NCBI GenBank assembly: GCA_964497185.1
Contig: CAZCBX010000001.1
Span: 231,519-295,518, forward strand
DNA: 64,000 nucleotides
Source: CAZCBX01 sp964497185
GTDB lineage: Bacteria > Bdellovibrionota_G > JALEGL01 > JAGRMV01
Direction: 5' to 3'
Positions 7,137 to 16,374 of the stretch are shown here, one piece after another. The notes beneath the pieces were generated by a model, which was not told where the DNA came from, did not search any database, and saw only the letters and a list, made by a program, of their open reading frames with translations. The position numbers and the translations under genes were made by a program. Positions within the stretch are counted from its first letter, which is position 1; each line of letters opens with the position of its first letter.

Positions 7137-9167
7137 TCACAAGTTTTTTTCAATCGCTTCCAAAAATACACCGGCGGTCAGGACCGAAGGCAATAAAATG
7201 GGTTTGGTCTGGCCCGGTAGCCATAATGCATACACGGGTACCCCAATGCGATCGAGTTTTTTGAGTGCTTGGGTGATGGCTGGATCGCGTCGTGTCCAAT
7301 CTGCTTTGAGCATCAGGATGTTTTTTTCCTTCACGGTCTGCCAAACCCGGTCTTGTGTAAAAGTGAGGCGTTCGTTGACTTTGCAGGTCAAGCACCAGTC
7401 AGCTGTAAAGTCGACAAATACGGGTTGGTTGTTGGCCAAGCCATCGGTTATGGCTTGCGCGCTATAGGGTTGCCATCGATCATCGTGCACCACCGTTGTG
7501 GCGTTTGTGGTGCCAAGCTCTAGCGCATGCATCAGTCCCCATGCCAAGCCCCAAAAGGCAGCCGCCAAGAGCACAATGCGGGAAAAGGATCGAAAATGGC
7601 GCCAAAAAAAGCAGCAAGCCATGGTTACGCAGGTGCCCAGCGCCAGCCAGCTCATCCAGGGGTGGGTTAGATTTTGTAACACCCAAGCCAACCATATTAC
7701 GCTCAGCGCCAGCGGAAGGGCCAAAATCTTCGAGGCGCGGTCCATCCACATACCGGGCTTGGGTAAAAAATGGGTCAATCTTGGAAACAAATGAAGCAGC
7801 AAAAAAGGAAATGCCAACCCAAGGCCCAGACTTGCAAAGGTTAGCACAATCACCCACGGGGATTGGGTCAGCGCAACGCCCATGGCCACGCCCATAAACG
7901 GTGCGGTGCAGGGCGTGGCGACACCCACAATCAAAGCGCCGGTGAAAAAGTCGCCCCACGGGCTGGGCTGATGCATTCTCTGGCCCAGCCGCCCGTGTAT
8001 TTGCAGACCAGGGATATCAATGCGTCCCCAAAAAGCCACTGCCAACAGCGTAAAAAGAACCATTAAGTTCAGTACAAAGCCAGGAGACTGGAGTTGAAAC
8101 CCCCAGCCCACCGCTTGTCCTGTTTGCTGCAAAACCACGACCAGCAACCCCAGACCCACCATGGTGGTCATGGTGCCCAGGCTGTAGGCTGTGGTATGAA
8201 ACCAAGAAGTATTCGTGGGCCTTCTCTCAGTGAGCAAACTCATGGCTTTAAGCGACAGCACAGGAAATACGCAGGGCATCGCGTTTAACAGAAGCCCACC
8301 GGCAAACGCCAAAACAAGCAAAGTCCAAATCGACCAGTTGGATGCATTTTCACCAGCACTGGGCGCTTGGCCTGCAGGATACGCCCAGTGGGCCGATTGA
8401 GGCTCGCCTTTTGTATTGTACTGCACCCATAACCCCTGTTGCAGCGATTGTGTGGTTGGAAACTCAAATGCGGTGGTTTCTACATTGTGCACCACTTGTG
8501 ACGGTCTAAGCCAGGCGCGAGACGTTGTGTTGTAGGGAAAAAAGTCCACACCATCTTTGCGGCTGAGTTGATTAAAGATGAGGGTGGTGGCTTGTTCTTG
8601 TGTGCGTGTTTGCCATGTTATGGGTGGATCTTGGGGATATACATAAGCATCAAAGATGGCAGCAGACGTTGAAGATGGCTCGGAGCCAAGGGGCGCTAGC
8701 AGTTTAACGTTAAAGCTTTGCTGGTTGGGAATGCATATTTCTTTGCACACCAGCCATGCAGCATCAACCGTCAGGCTAAGTGGAAAAGCATCGGCGGGCA
8801 AAGGATCCGGTAAATCAAGCGTGCGATAAAAAAGCACGGTTTGATCGTAGCCAAAAGACTCAGAAGTGGCTGTAGAAAATCTTTTTGGGGCAGGCGCCAC
8901 CAGTTCAGAAAGATTTACGGCGATATCGGCAGAGGCGGTGATATCCATCACCGGGGGCATGCCCGTGTCGCCCGCATGCAGCCAATAGGTGTGCCACTGG
9001 GGTTCAAGCTCGATGTACAGTCCTATTTTCATGCCTGGCTGATAGGCATCATGCTCCAGCCACACATCCGCTTGGCTATGGTGGGTTTGAGCAAGGGCGA
9101 TGGCCGGATGCAGCAAGCTGAAACAGCCCATGATCCATACCATCACCCAATAAAAACGGTCGCGCAT
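7137..9167 (-). CDS. dsbD: DsbD/ScsB-like transmembrane thiol:disulfide reductase
   Basis: This 676-residue membrane protein would carry electrons from cytoplasmic thioredoxin to the periplasm. After a signal peptide, the alpha domain contains VCKEICIPNQ (CxxxC, near residue 145). The central membrane domain has its two buried Cys in AMPCVFPVL and ATPCTAPFMG within about eight helices. The C-terminal thioredoxin-like domain has ADWCLTC at about residue 590. The long alpha domain with CxxxC is more like ScsB than Escherichia coli DsbD (565 residues). It is first gene of an operon with the exported redoxin, its probable client. Confidence 0.9.
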   Translation of the reverse strand: MRDRFYWVMVWIMGCFSLLHPAIALAQTHHSQADVWLEHDAYQPGMKIGLYIELEPQWHTYWLHAGDTGMPPVMDITASADIAVNLSELVAPAPKRFSTATSESFGYDQTVLFYRTLDLPDPLPADAFPLSLTVDAAWLVCKEICIPNQQSFNVKLLAPLGSEPSSTSAAIFDAYVYPQDPPITWQTRTQEQATTLIFNQLSRKDGVDFFPYNTTSRAWLRPSQVVHNVETTAFEFPTTQSLQQGLWVQYNTKGEPQSAHWAYPAGQAPSAGENASNWSIWTLLVLAFAGGLLLNAMPCVFPVLSLKAMSLLTERRPTNTSWFHTTAYSLGTMTTMVGLGLLVVVLQQTGQAVGWGFQLQSPGFVLNLMVLFTLLAVAFWGRIDIPGLQIHGRLGQRMHQPSPWGDFFTGALIVGVATPCTAPFMGVAMGVALTQSPWVIVLTFASLGLGLAFPFLLLHLFPRLTHFLPKPGMWMDRASKILALPLALSVIWLAWVLQNLTHPWMSWLALGTCVTMACCFFWRHFRSFSRIVLLAAAFWGLAWGLMHALELGTTNATTVVHDDRWQPYSAQAITDGLANNQPVFVDFTADWCLTCKVNERLTFTQDRVWQTVKEKNILMLKADWTRRDPAITQALKKLDRIGVPVYALWLPGQTKPILLPSVLTAGVFLEAIEKNL

Positions 9168-9268
9168 GGGGCAGTTTTATCGGATATCCGGTCGCAGGTC
9201 GACCTTTTCAACGCTGGTCAAGGTGAAAAAAGTACGTTATATGCGTGAAGCACATAGAGGAGAACAAT

Positions 9269-10066
9269 ATGCAAACATCATTTGAAGATTTAAAAGGAAA
9301 ATGGGCACTGATTTTGGGTGCATCCAGCGGTTTTGGCGCAGCAACCGCCCGCGCGTTGGCCAAAGCAGGCATGAACATTTGCGGCGTGCATTTGGATCGC
9401 AAAGCAGGCATGGAAGCCGTTGATGCGCTTAAAAAAGATTTAACCGATACGGGCGCTCAAATTTTATTTTTTAACATCAACGCCTCCGATCCAGAAAAGC
9501 GAAAAGACGTGATCGCAGCATTGGCCGAGCAAAATGCGCAGGTCCACGTGCTTTTTCACTCCTTGGCCTTTGGTACGCTTAAACCTTTTATTGGCAATGA
9601 AAACGAAACCATCGGTCAAAAACACATGGAAATGACGTTGGACGTGATGGCCAACTCATTGGTGTATTGGACCCAAAGCTTGGTGCGTGAAGAGCGCTTT
9701 GCCAAGGGCGGTCGAATTTTTGCCATGACCAGCGCCGGCTCAAGCCGCGTATGGGAAAGCTATGGCGCGGTCAGTGCTGCCAAGTCCGCACTTGAGTCTC
9801 ACATTCGCCAGCTGGCTTTGGAATTGGCGCCCCACCAAATTGCAGCCAATGCCATTTGTGCCGGTGTAACCGATACGCCTGCGCTTCGCAAAATTCCGGG
9901 CAATGAGGCCATGATTGACATCGCAACCAAAAAAAATCCCTACAAACGTTTGACCACCCCCGAAGACATTGCCAATGCAACCGTTGCGTTGAGTTTGCCT
10001 CACGTAGCGTGGTTGTCCGGCAATACACTCAACATTGACGGCGGCGAAATGATTGTCGACGGCTAA
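9269..10066 (+). CDS. fabL: FabL-like enoyl-[ACP] reductase (SDR family)
   Basis: This NAD(P)H-dependent short-chain dehydrogenase has GASSGFG near residues 17-23. Its catalytic pair is Tyr165-x6-Lys172, the spacing of enoyl-ACP reductases (FabI/FabL), not the YxxxK of ordinary SDRs. The region after it (ALELAPHQIAANAICAGVTDT) and the C-terminal NIDGGEMIVDG resemble Bacillus FabL (ENR III) more than FabI. The role would be the last reduction of each fatty-acid elongation cycle. The ATG at 9269 is preceded by AGAGGAGA; an upstream in-frame ATG-less extension is rejected. It starts an operon with greA (19-base gap) and proline dehydrogenase. Confidence 0.7.
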   Translation: MQTSFEDLKGKWALILGASSGFGAATARALAKAGMNICGVHLDRKAGMEAVDALKKDLTDTGAQILFFNINASDPEKRKDVIAALAEQNAQVHVLFHSLAFGTLKPFIGNENETIGQKHMEMTLDVMANSLVYWTQSLVREERFAKGGRIFAMTSAGSSRVWESYGAVSAAKSALESHIRQLALELAPHQIAANAICAGVTDTPALRKIPGNEAMIDIATKKNPYKRLTTPEDIANATVALSLPHVAWLSGNTLNIDGGEMIVDG

Positions 10067-10085
10067 ACTTACATAAGGATCACTC

Positions 10086-10568
10086 ATGGAAAGAATCCCC
10101 CTAACCCTTGAAGGCAAACAAAGGCTTCAAGAAGAATTAAAAAAAATGAAATCGGTGGAACGACCCGCCATTGTGGCCGCCATTGAAGAAGCACGTGCCC
10201 ACGGTGATTTAAAAGAAAATGCTGAATACCACGCCGCCAAAGATGCGCAAGGCAAGCTGGAAGCCTGGATCAGCAAATACGAAGACCACCTTTCGAGATC
10301 GGAAGTGGTGGACACCCAAAAACTTCCCACCGACCGTGTGGTGTTTGGACTCTGTGTTACAGTGATTGATGAAGCCGACGACCAAGAAAAAACCTATCAA
10401 ATTGTTGGCGAACTCGAAGCCAACATTGATGAGGGACGATTGTCGGTGACTTCCCCCCTTGCAAAATCGCTCATCGGCAAAGAAGTCGGGGACATAGCCA
10501 TTGTACGCGCACCGGGTGGCAATCGTGAGCTGGAAATTGTTGACATTCAGCATGCATCGGCTGCATAG
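10086..10568 (+). CDS. greA: Transcription elongation factor GreA
   Basis: GreA enters the RNA polymerase secondary channel and stimulates cleavage of backtracked RNA. The 160-residue protein has the N-terminal coiled coil with the family signature ARAHGDLKENAEYHAAK (about residues 38-54), including the acidic tip residues Asp and Glu, and the C-terminal FKBP-like domain (SPLAKSLIGKEVGD). Length is normal. A ribosome site (AAGGA) precedes the ATG. It lies between the FabL-like gene and proline dehydrogenase with short gaps. Confidence 0.95.
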   Translation: MERIPLTLEGKQRLQEELKKMKSVERPAIVAAIEEARAHGDLKENAEYHAAKDAQGKLEAWISKYEDHLSRSEVVDTQKLPTDRVVFGLCVTVIDEADDQEKTYQIVGELEANIDEGRLSVTSPLAKSLIGKEVGDIAIVRAPGGNRELEIVDIQHASAA

Positions 10569-10594
10569 TGGTCAGCAATCATAAAGGAGCTTGA

Positions 10595-11446
10595 ATGATC
10601 AAAATGCCCATCGGTTTGGCCAAGCGGTTTGTCGCGGGTGAAACATCCAGCGAAGCCATACGCGCAGTTGAAGAACTTCAAAAAGACGGCTTTGTGGCCA
10701 CGTTGGACCTATTGGGTGAAAACGTCGAAAGCATGGATCAAGCCGATGCCGCCATCGCAGCATATAAAAAGCTTTTCGAGCAAATGTCGGACTCGACCAT
10801 CACCAGCGGCGTCTCCATTAAATTGACACAGCTGGGTTTGGACTTTGGCGTGCAAATTTGTTTGGAAAAAGTACGCCAAGTATTGCAAATGGCCAAAGAA
10901 CACCGGATATTTGTGCGCATTGACATGGAGGGCTCCGATTACACCCATGCCACCATTGATATATTTGAAAAATTGCATGCTGAGTTCGACAACGTGGGCT
11001 TGGTGTTGCAGGCCTATTTGCATCGAAGCATGGCAGATGTTCAACGCATGGCAGAGATGGGCGCCTCCATTCGCGTGTGCAAAGGTGCCTACAAGGAGCC
11101 GGCTGAAATCGCCATTCAAAACATGCCTGCCATTCGTGAGCAATACAAAGCCATGGTTCAGGTGCTTCTAGAGGCCGGGTGCAAAACGGGCATTGCCACC
11201 CATGATGACAACTTAATCGACTGGGCCATCGAGTGGACCACAGCGCATCACATTGATCGAAGCTTGTTCGAATTTCAAATGCTGTATGGGTTGCGCCGCA
11301 ACAAAGGAAAATCTCTGATTGACCAAGGCTACCGCGTGCGCTCCTATGTACCTTACGGCACCCACTGGTTTCCCTACTTCTCCCGCCGCCTTCGCGAACG
11401 CAAAGAAAACCTCTTTTTTGTCATCAAAAGCCTGTTGTCAGATTAA
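10595..11446 (+). CDS. Monofunctional proline dehydrogenase
   Basis: The 283-residue FAD enzyme oxidises proline to pyrroline-5-carboxylate, passing electrons to quinone. The barrel core shows VRIDMEGSDYTHATIDIF, LQAYLHRSMADV, VCKGAYKEP, GIATHDD and the C-terminal FEFQMLYGLRR with YVPYGTHWFPYFSRRLRER, all typical of PRODH, including the two substrate-binding Arg of the last motif. It is the short Bacillus/Thermus type without DNA-binding or P5C dehydrogenase domains, and no P5C dehydrogenase gene is adjacent. AAAGGAG precedes the ATG. It is last in the fabL-greA unit. Confidence 0.9.
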   Translation: MIKMPIGLAKRFVAGETSSEAIRAVEELQKDGFVATLDLLGENVESMDQADAAIAAYKKLFEQMSDSTITSGVSIKLTQLGLDFGVQICLEKVRQVLQMAKEHRIFVRIDMEGSDYTHATIDIFEKLHAEFDNVGLVLQAYLHRSMADVQRMAEMGASIRVCKGAYKEPAEIAIQNMPAIREQYKAMVQVLLEAGCKTGIATHDDNLIDWAIEWTTAHHIDRSLFEFQMLYGLRRNKGKSLIDQGYRVRSYVPYGTHWFPYFSRRLRERKENLFFVIKSLLSD

Positions 11447-11491
11447 TATCATTGGCAACAGGTTTATTAAACCGTTGTCCATCTTTGAAAT

Positions 11492-12166
11492 TTAATCAGA
11501 GACCGTTTTGGAATTGGACAAATATGGGGTTTCGTTGAGTGTAAACGTGCCATCGCCGTTGTCGGTGTAGGGTACCACCACTACGCCTTGGCTGATTTGT
11601 CGACGGCCCGATGATTCGTACGCGATCGAATTGAGCAAAAAAATCCCAAAGGTCAGGCCACCCTCGTTGACATCGTTCTTTCGTACCAAGGATACGTGGG
11701 TATTTTCTTCGGCCACACCCAAAAAGTTGCAAACAACGTTGTTGGCGATGGTATCAAAATTTTCCTCTGCTACAAAAGTGCCGCATGCGGGGTTGGCACT
11801 GGCGCCTTCCGTGGATTCATCGGGGAGGGTGTTCATCAACCAAATTAAATCTTTTTCATTGTAGTCACCCCCAGTTACACCGCCAGCATCCGCATTGGTC
11901 AATGCAATGTTGTCGGTGTCATCATCGGTGGTGTCTTTGTTGGCAATGCTTTGCAAGCGCAGCACGGCTTTTTGTAGGCCCTTTTCAGCTTCGTATTTAA
12001 GTTCGGTGACGGTGCGGCGCACGCCTATGCGGCGTAGGGTGTTTTGAGAAGATCGAAGGCCCCATACACCAATGGCGGTGGCAATGACCAAAATCATGAT
12101 GAGCAGCACCACGGCAAAACCGCGCTGAGGGTGGTTTCTTAATTTTTTTCGAATCAAGGCTTCCAT
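11492..12166 (-). CDS. PilX-like type IV pilus minor pilin/assembly protein (tentative)
   Basis: The 224-residue protein starts with a short basic region ending in Gly (about residue 16), then a hydrophobic helix (about 17-36) continuing as an amphipathic helix with Arg and Glu, the layout of PilX N-terminal domains. The helix lacks the Glu5 of major pilins. The remainder is acidic and Asp/Thr-rich with two Cys. AGAGGA lies six bases before the ATG. It overlaps the end of the cobalamin adenosyltransferase gene by 13 bases. No other pilus gene is adjacent, so the assignment rests on the N-terminus. Confidence 0.5.
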   Translation of the reverse strand: MEALIRKKLRNHPQRGFAVVLLIMILVIATAIGVWGLRSSQNTLRRIGVRRTVTELKYEAEKGLQKAVLRLQSIANKDTTDDDTDNIALTNADAGGVTGGDYNEKDLIWLMNTLPDESTEGASANPACGTFVAEENFDTIANNVVCNFLGVAEENTHVSLVRKNDVNEGGLTFGIFLLNSIAYESSGRRQISQGVVVVPYTDNGDGTFTLNETPYLSNSKTVSD

Positions 12167-12693
12167 GGCGTATCCTCTACATTATGCACGTGATTGGCGC
12201 GTCTTGCCAGGACAAACAACCAATCGGATAATCGGTTGATGTATTGATAACATGGCATGTGAATTTGTTGTAGCTCTAATAAATCTGTGCACGCGCGCTC
12301 GGCGCGTCTGCATACGGTGCGTGCGTGATGAAGCGCGCTGCTTAATGGGTGACCGCCTGGCAATATAAAAGATTGTAGAGGGGTCAGTGTATCTTCCCAC
12401 CGATCGATGTCTTGTTCCAATTGTTCAACCAAAGCGGCGCGAAAACGGTTGTCAGGGTTTTGATCCAACGGGGTGGCCAAATCGGCGCCCAAAGCAAACA
12501 AATCATTTTGGACGCGCTTAAGCGCTTGATCAAAATCACCCTTGGGCGTCGTTTGGTTTCTTGCCATGCCCAACACGGCATTGAGTTCATCCACCGTGCC
12601 ATACGCATGGATGTTGGGGTGGTTTTTCGACACCCTGGGGCCTTGATACAACCCTGTTTTGCCCTGATCGCCTGTTTTGGTGTAAATTTTCAT
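12154..12693 (-). CDS. pduO: Cob(I)alamin adenosyltransferase, PduO type
   Basis: The enzyme transfers the 5'-deoxyadenosyl group of ATP to cob(I)alamin, producing adenosylcobalamin. At 179 residues it is a single PduO/MMAB domain. Visible motifs are the ATP-binding N-terminus KIYTKTGDQGKTGLY, YGTVDELNAVLG, FILPGGHPLSSALHHARTV and RRAERACTDL. It overlaps the downstream PilX-like gene by 13 bases, apparently as an opportunistic operon. No Shine-Dalgarno is obvious ahead of the ATG. Confidence 0.93.
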   Translation of the reverse strand: MKIYTKTGDQGKTGLYQGPRVSKNHPNIHAYGTVDELNAVLGMARNQTTPKGDFDQALKRVQNDLFALGADLATPLDQNPDNRFRAALVEQLEQDIDRWEDTLTPLQSFILPGGHPLSSALHHARTVCRRAERACTDLLELQQIHMPCYQYINRLSDWLFVLARRANHVHNVEDTPWKP

Positions 12694-12743
12694 TTGTATT
12701 CAGTCAATCTACCACAGAATCATTGAGATGGCACACCCATGCG

Positions 12744-13412
12744 TTATGCTGTGGAAGGGGCCAAATGGTTGAGTAGCTCATGAATTTGGTCCACGATGAG
12801 GGTGGCATCCAACGCCATCATTTGCTCGCGGGGCGTAAAACCATGCAAAATGCCCACGGTTTGACAACCCGCCTGTTGACCCGCCAAAATGTCCACCGGA
12901 CTATCGCCCACCATCAAAGCCCGTTCGGGTTTGACCTTGAAATGATCCGCAGCAAAAAATAGCGGTTCAGGACTGGGTTTTTTGGTCGCAAGGCTATCGC
13001 CGCCCAGCACCACCTCAAAGTGATGGGCAATGTTAAAAAAATCGAGCAACTCATGACAAGGCTCTTCTCGCTTGTTGCTCACGACGGCCAGTGCGATGTT
13101 TTGCTTGGCTAACATATTCAATAGCTCCGGCACTTGGTGAAAAAGCTGAGTTTGGTTGTACATATTTTCTTGATAATGTTGTCGGTACTCCATGAGCGCT
13201 GTTTGCTGGGTTTTTTCATCGGGACCCAATAAGTCGGACATCAGGTTTTTGGATCCCCGTGCAAAATGTTCCAGCATCACGTCCATGGACAATGGCGGTG
13301 CCCCCACAAAGTCCAGGGCATGGTTTAAAGCCTTGTGAATATCCATACGAGAATCAATCAAGGTGCCATCCAAATCAAATATTACCAGCTGCACTTTGGA
13401 CCTATCAATCAT
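12744..13412 (-). CDS. gph: HAD-family hydrolase, phosphoglycolate phosphatase-like
   Basis: The 222-residue protein is a HAD subfamily IA phosphatase with cap domain. Motif I is DLDGTLIDS (nucleophile Asp and acid/base Asp), motif II VVSNKREEP, motif III Lys in TKKPSPEP, and motif IV GDSPVDI. The overall order matches Gph, which removes phosphate from 2-phosphoglycolate, but HAD substrate specificity cannot be proven from motifs. It is divergent from ygfZ across 75 bases. Confidence 0.8.
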   Translation of the reverse strand: MIDRSKVQLVIFDLDGTLIDSRMDIHKALNHALDFVGAPPLSMDVMLEHFARGSKNLMSDLLGPDEKTQQTALMEYRQHYQENMYNQTQLFHQVPELLNMLAKQNIALAVVSNKREEPCHELLDFFNIAHHFEVVLGGDSLATKKPSPEPLFFAADHFKVKPERALMVGDSPVDILAGQQAGCQTVGILHGFTPREQMMALDATLIVDQIHELLNHLAPSTA

Positions 13413-13487
13413 GACCCTTAAAGCTATAGCATAGTATTTGGCTCATCACCATTTGCCATCGCTGGCGCTCATTGATACAAATACTTC

Positions 13488-14279
13488 ATGATTGGGTACG
13501 CATTTTCTGATTTTGGTTATTTGGAAGTCCAAGGCGAGGACCGTTTGTCCTTTTTGCAAAATTTACTCACGCAAGATGTAAAAGTTTTGGATCAACAGCC
13601 CTATACGTGGGCTGCTTTGCTCACGCCCAAAAGCAAACTGATTGCTTGGATGAAAATGGTTGTCATGGATCAAAGCATTCAACTCTGGATGCCCAACCAA
13701 CAGCTAACCCAAACTTTTGACACACTGGAGCGTTACATCATTACCGAAGACGTAACCCTCCAAACCCATACGCAGGCTTGGCATGCATACCTATGGCAAG
13801 AGCCAACGCAGCTTCCAGCTTCAACCTTGGCTCTGCCAAGCCAAGATTTTACAGACCCTACGTGGTGTTTGTTGGGCCATGAGCCCCTGCCATTTTTAAA
13901 GCAAATGGCTTCCACAGTATTTGATGCCAAACGGGCACAGAGTGGTTACCCACTTTGGCAAGTCGATTTTGAAGACCCACTGCCGCTGGAAATTCCTTTT
14001 ATGCATCGGGGTTTTTCATTCAGCAAAGGCTGCTATGTGGGTCAAGAAACCATTGCCCGGTTGCATGGGCGGGGCATGAACGTGGGCAAGTCGTTGGTTG
14101 GCTTTCGATCATCCAAAGAATTTAAAGCAGGGCAAGCGTTGAGCACAAAAGTCGACCCTTCCTTGGCATGGGTCACCAGTGGCGGTATGCTTGAAGAGGG
14201 CTTTTATGGTCTGGCTTGGATTAAACGCAAAGCATTGGATCACGGGTGGGCCGATGAGGACATTGATTTATTGAATTAA
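13488..14279 (+). CDS. ygfZ: YgfZ/GcvT-like folate-binding protein
   Basis: YgfZ is a folate-dependent protein needed for activity or repair of certain Fe-S enzymes. The family signature K-G-C-Y-x-G-Q-E is present as FSKGCYVGQETIARLHGRG (about residues 179-197), with its conserved Cys. The N-terminal barrel part (SFLQNLLTQDV) matches GcvT-like aminomethyltransferase folds. The length of 263 residues is normal for a short YgfZ. It runs in the same direction as the following M3 peptidase, 55 bases upstream. Confidence 0.88.
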   Translation: MIGYAFSDFGYLEVQGEDRLSFLQNLLTQDVKVLDQQPYTWAALLTPKSKLIAWMKMVVMDQSIQLWMPNQQLTQTFDTLERYIITEDVTLQTHTQAWHAYLWQEPTQLPASTLALPSQDFTDPTWCLLGHEPLPFLKQMASTVFDAKRAQSGYPLWQVDFEDPLPLEIPFMHRGFSFSKGCYVGQETIARLHGRGMNVGKSLVGFRSSKEFKAGQALSTKVDPSLAWVTSGGMLEEGFYGLAWIKRKALDHGWADEDIDLLN

Positions 14280-14334
14280 CCCAATGTGGCTTAGCTCAAG
14301 ATCTTCAACATTTTTTTGAAAGGATTTGCTTCCA

Positions 14335-16374
14335 ATGAAAAATTTTTCTGTTTGTTTCCTATTGGCCACTGTTTTTTTGGCCACGCCTTATGCCAAGGCA
14401 AAAAAAGCGCTGCCTTTTTCCTTTTACATCCAGCCTGCAAAACTTACCCAAGCCTGTGCTGAGCATCAGCAAAAGCTACAAGCATCCATCCAGCAAATCA
14501 TGGACACCCAAAACGCGACGTTTTCAAACACGGTCGTGGCACTGGAACAAGCGTTAGCCTGGTTTGACCGAGACACCAATTTAATCACCTTTTTGGCTTA
14601 TGTATCGCCGGATGCGGATCTACGTGAAGCGTCCAAAGCGTGCGAGCTTGAAATTGAAAAAATGTACATTGATCTTTTTGCCAATCAAGCTTTGTTTGAA
14701 CAAGTGCAGCAAGTGGTCAAAAGCAAGGCTTATAAAAAATTAAACATGGAGGACCAGCGCTTGGTCGATGCTTATCACCGGGGCTTTATCAGCAATGGTT
14801 TGGGTGTTGAAAAAAAAGAGGATCGGGAGCAAGTCGTTGCATTAAAAAAGGAAATTGCAGCCTTAACCTCTGAATTTGCCAAAAACATTCGTGAAAAAAC
14901 GGGCACTCTTTGGGTGACCAAAGAGCAGCTGGCGGGCATGGATCCAGCATTTATCGCGCGTCTAGAAAGAAAAAAAGATCAGTATCAATTAACCACAGAC
15001 TATCCCGTATATATGCCATTTATGCGACAGGGCAGCCATGCACCCACCCGTAAAGCATTGGCGAAGGTGTATCAACAGCGCGGCGGCAAAGAAAATGTGA
15101 ACTTATTGGAAACCACGCTTGTTAAACGAGCCGAGCTGGCAAAGCTGCTTGGTTTTGAAACCCATGCCCATGCGGTGCTGGGTTTAAAAGAGCGGATGGC
15201 CCAATCGCCCCAACAGGTTCAAACGTTTATCACCGAGCTGCAAACCAAACTCAAACCATTGCTGGACAAAGATGTAGCCAAAATGAAACAGCTCAAGTGC
15301 AAAGAAATCGACTGTAAAAAATCGACGGACACACCCCTTGAAATTTATGATGTGAGGTATTACCGCCACCAAATGAAACAAGAAAAAGGCAACCTCGACA
15401 TGCAAAAAATTCAAGAATACTTTCCGTTGGACAAAGTGACCGAGGGTATGTTTGAAATCTACCAAACATTGTTGGGCGTTTCGTTTCAGGCTGTACCCAA
15501 TCCGCCGCGGTGGCATGAGGCGGTGAAGCTGTATCAAGTGACCGACTCCGCAACGGATCAGACTTTGGGTTACTTTTACATGGATTTATTTCCGCGCGAA
15601 GGCAAATACAAACATGCGGCCGCCTTTAATTTGGGCAAACCTCAAAAAATCAACGGCCAGACGCACACCACGCTGTCCGCCATGGTGTGTAATTTTACAC
15701 CGCCCAGCAACACGCAGCCTTCGCTGCTAACGCACGATGAAGTGGAAACTTATTTTCATGAGTTTGGTCATGTCATGCATGGCGTGGTTTCGCAAACGCA
15801 GTATGCCTCACAAGGCGGGACTTCGGTGGCGCGTGATTTTGTAGAAGCACCTTCTCAAATGCTGGAAAACTGGGTTTGGGATGCCAAAGCGTTGGCTTTG
15901 TTATCTTCGCACTATCAAACCGGTCAACCCTTGCCTCAAACCGAGCTGGACCAGTTGTCGGCCCTTCAAACCGTGGCATCTGGGTACAATTATTCCAGAC
16001 AGCTATTTTATGCCATGCTGGATATGCAATATCATACGGCCACCAAAGCAATCGACACCATGGACCTTTGGGGTCGATTGCAAAAAGAGTATTTAGGCAT
16101 TGAAATGTTGGACGATACCTATCCGCAGGCCTCCTTTGGCCATCCGATGGGTGGCTATGATGCCGGTTATTATGGGTACATGTGGTCAAAAGTGTACGCG
16201 CAAGATATGTACACTCGTTTTGAGCGCAAGGGTATACTCAACCCCAAGGTTGGCGCTCGCTACCGCAAATGGATTTTGGAAAAAGGCAGCGCCAAACCGG
16301 CAGATGTATTGGTGCGAAAATTTTTAAAACGCTCGCCCAATCAGCAAGCCTTTATTGAAAGTTTGGGACTGTAA
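14335..16374 (+). CDS. Exported M3-family metallopeptidase (oligopeptidase)
   Basis: This zinc oligopeptidase of the thimet oligopeptidase/OpdA family degrades short peptides. The HExxH site is in YFHEFGHVMHGV with the third ligand Glu downstream in DFVEAPSQMLENW. An N-terminal signal peptide (about residues 1-22, ending in YAKA) implies a periplasmic location, unlike cytosolic OpdA. I chose ATG 14335, with AGGA ten bases upstream, over TTG 14326. The stop codon shares its last base with the ATG of the next gene (TAATG), so the two are coupled. Confidence 0.9.
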   Translation: MKNFSVCFLLATVFLATPYAKAKKALPFSFYIQPAKLTQACAEHQQKLQASIQQIMDTQNATFSNTVVALEQALAWFDRDTNLITFLAYVSPDADLREASKACELEIEKMYIDLFANQALFEQVQQVVKSKAYKKLNMEDQRLVDAYHRGFISNGLGVEKKEDREQVVALKKEIAALTSEFAKNIREKTGTLWVTKEQLAGMDPAFIARLERKKDQYQLTTDYPVYMPFMRQGSHAPTRKALAKVYQQRGGKENVNLLETTLVKRAELAKLLGFETHAHAVLGLKERMAQSPQQVQTFITELQTKLKPLLDKDVAKMKQLKCKEIDCKKSTDTPLEIYDVRYYRHQMKQEKGNLDMQKIQEYFPLDKVTEGMFEIYQTLLGVSFQAVPNPPRWHEAVKLYQVTDSATDQTLGYFYMDLFPREGKYKHAAAFNLGKPQKINGQTHTTLSAMVCNFTPPSNTQPSLLTHDEVETYFHEFGHVMHGVVSQTQYASQGGTSVARDFVEAPSQMLENWVWDAKALALLSSHYQTGQPLPQTELDQLSALQTVASGYNYSRQLFYAMLDMQYHTATKAIDTMDLWGRLQKEYLGIEMLDDTYPQASFGHPMGGYDAGYYGYMWSKVYAQDMYTRFERKGILNPKVGARYRKWILEKGSAKPADVLVRKFLKRSPNQQAFIESLGL

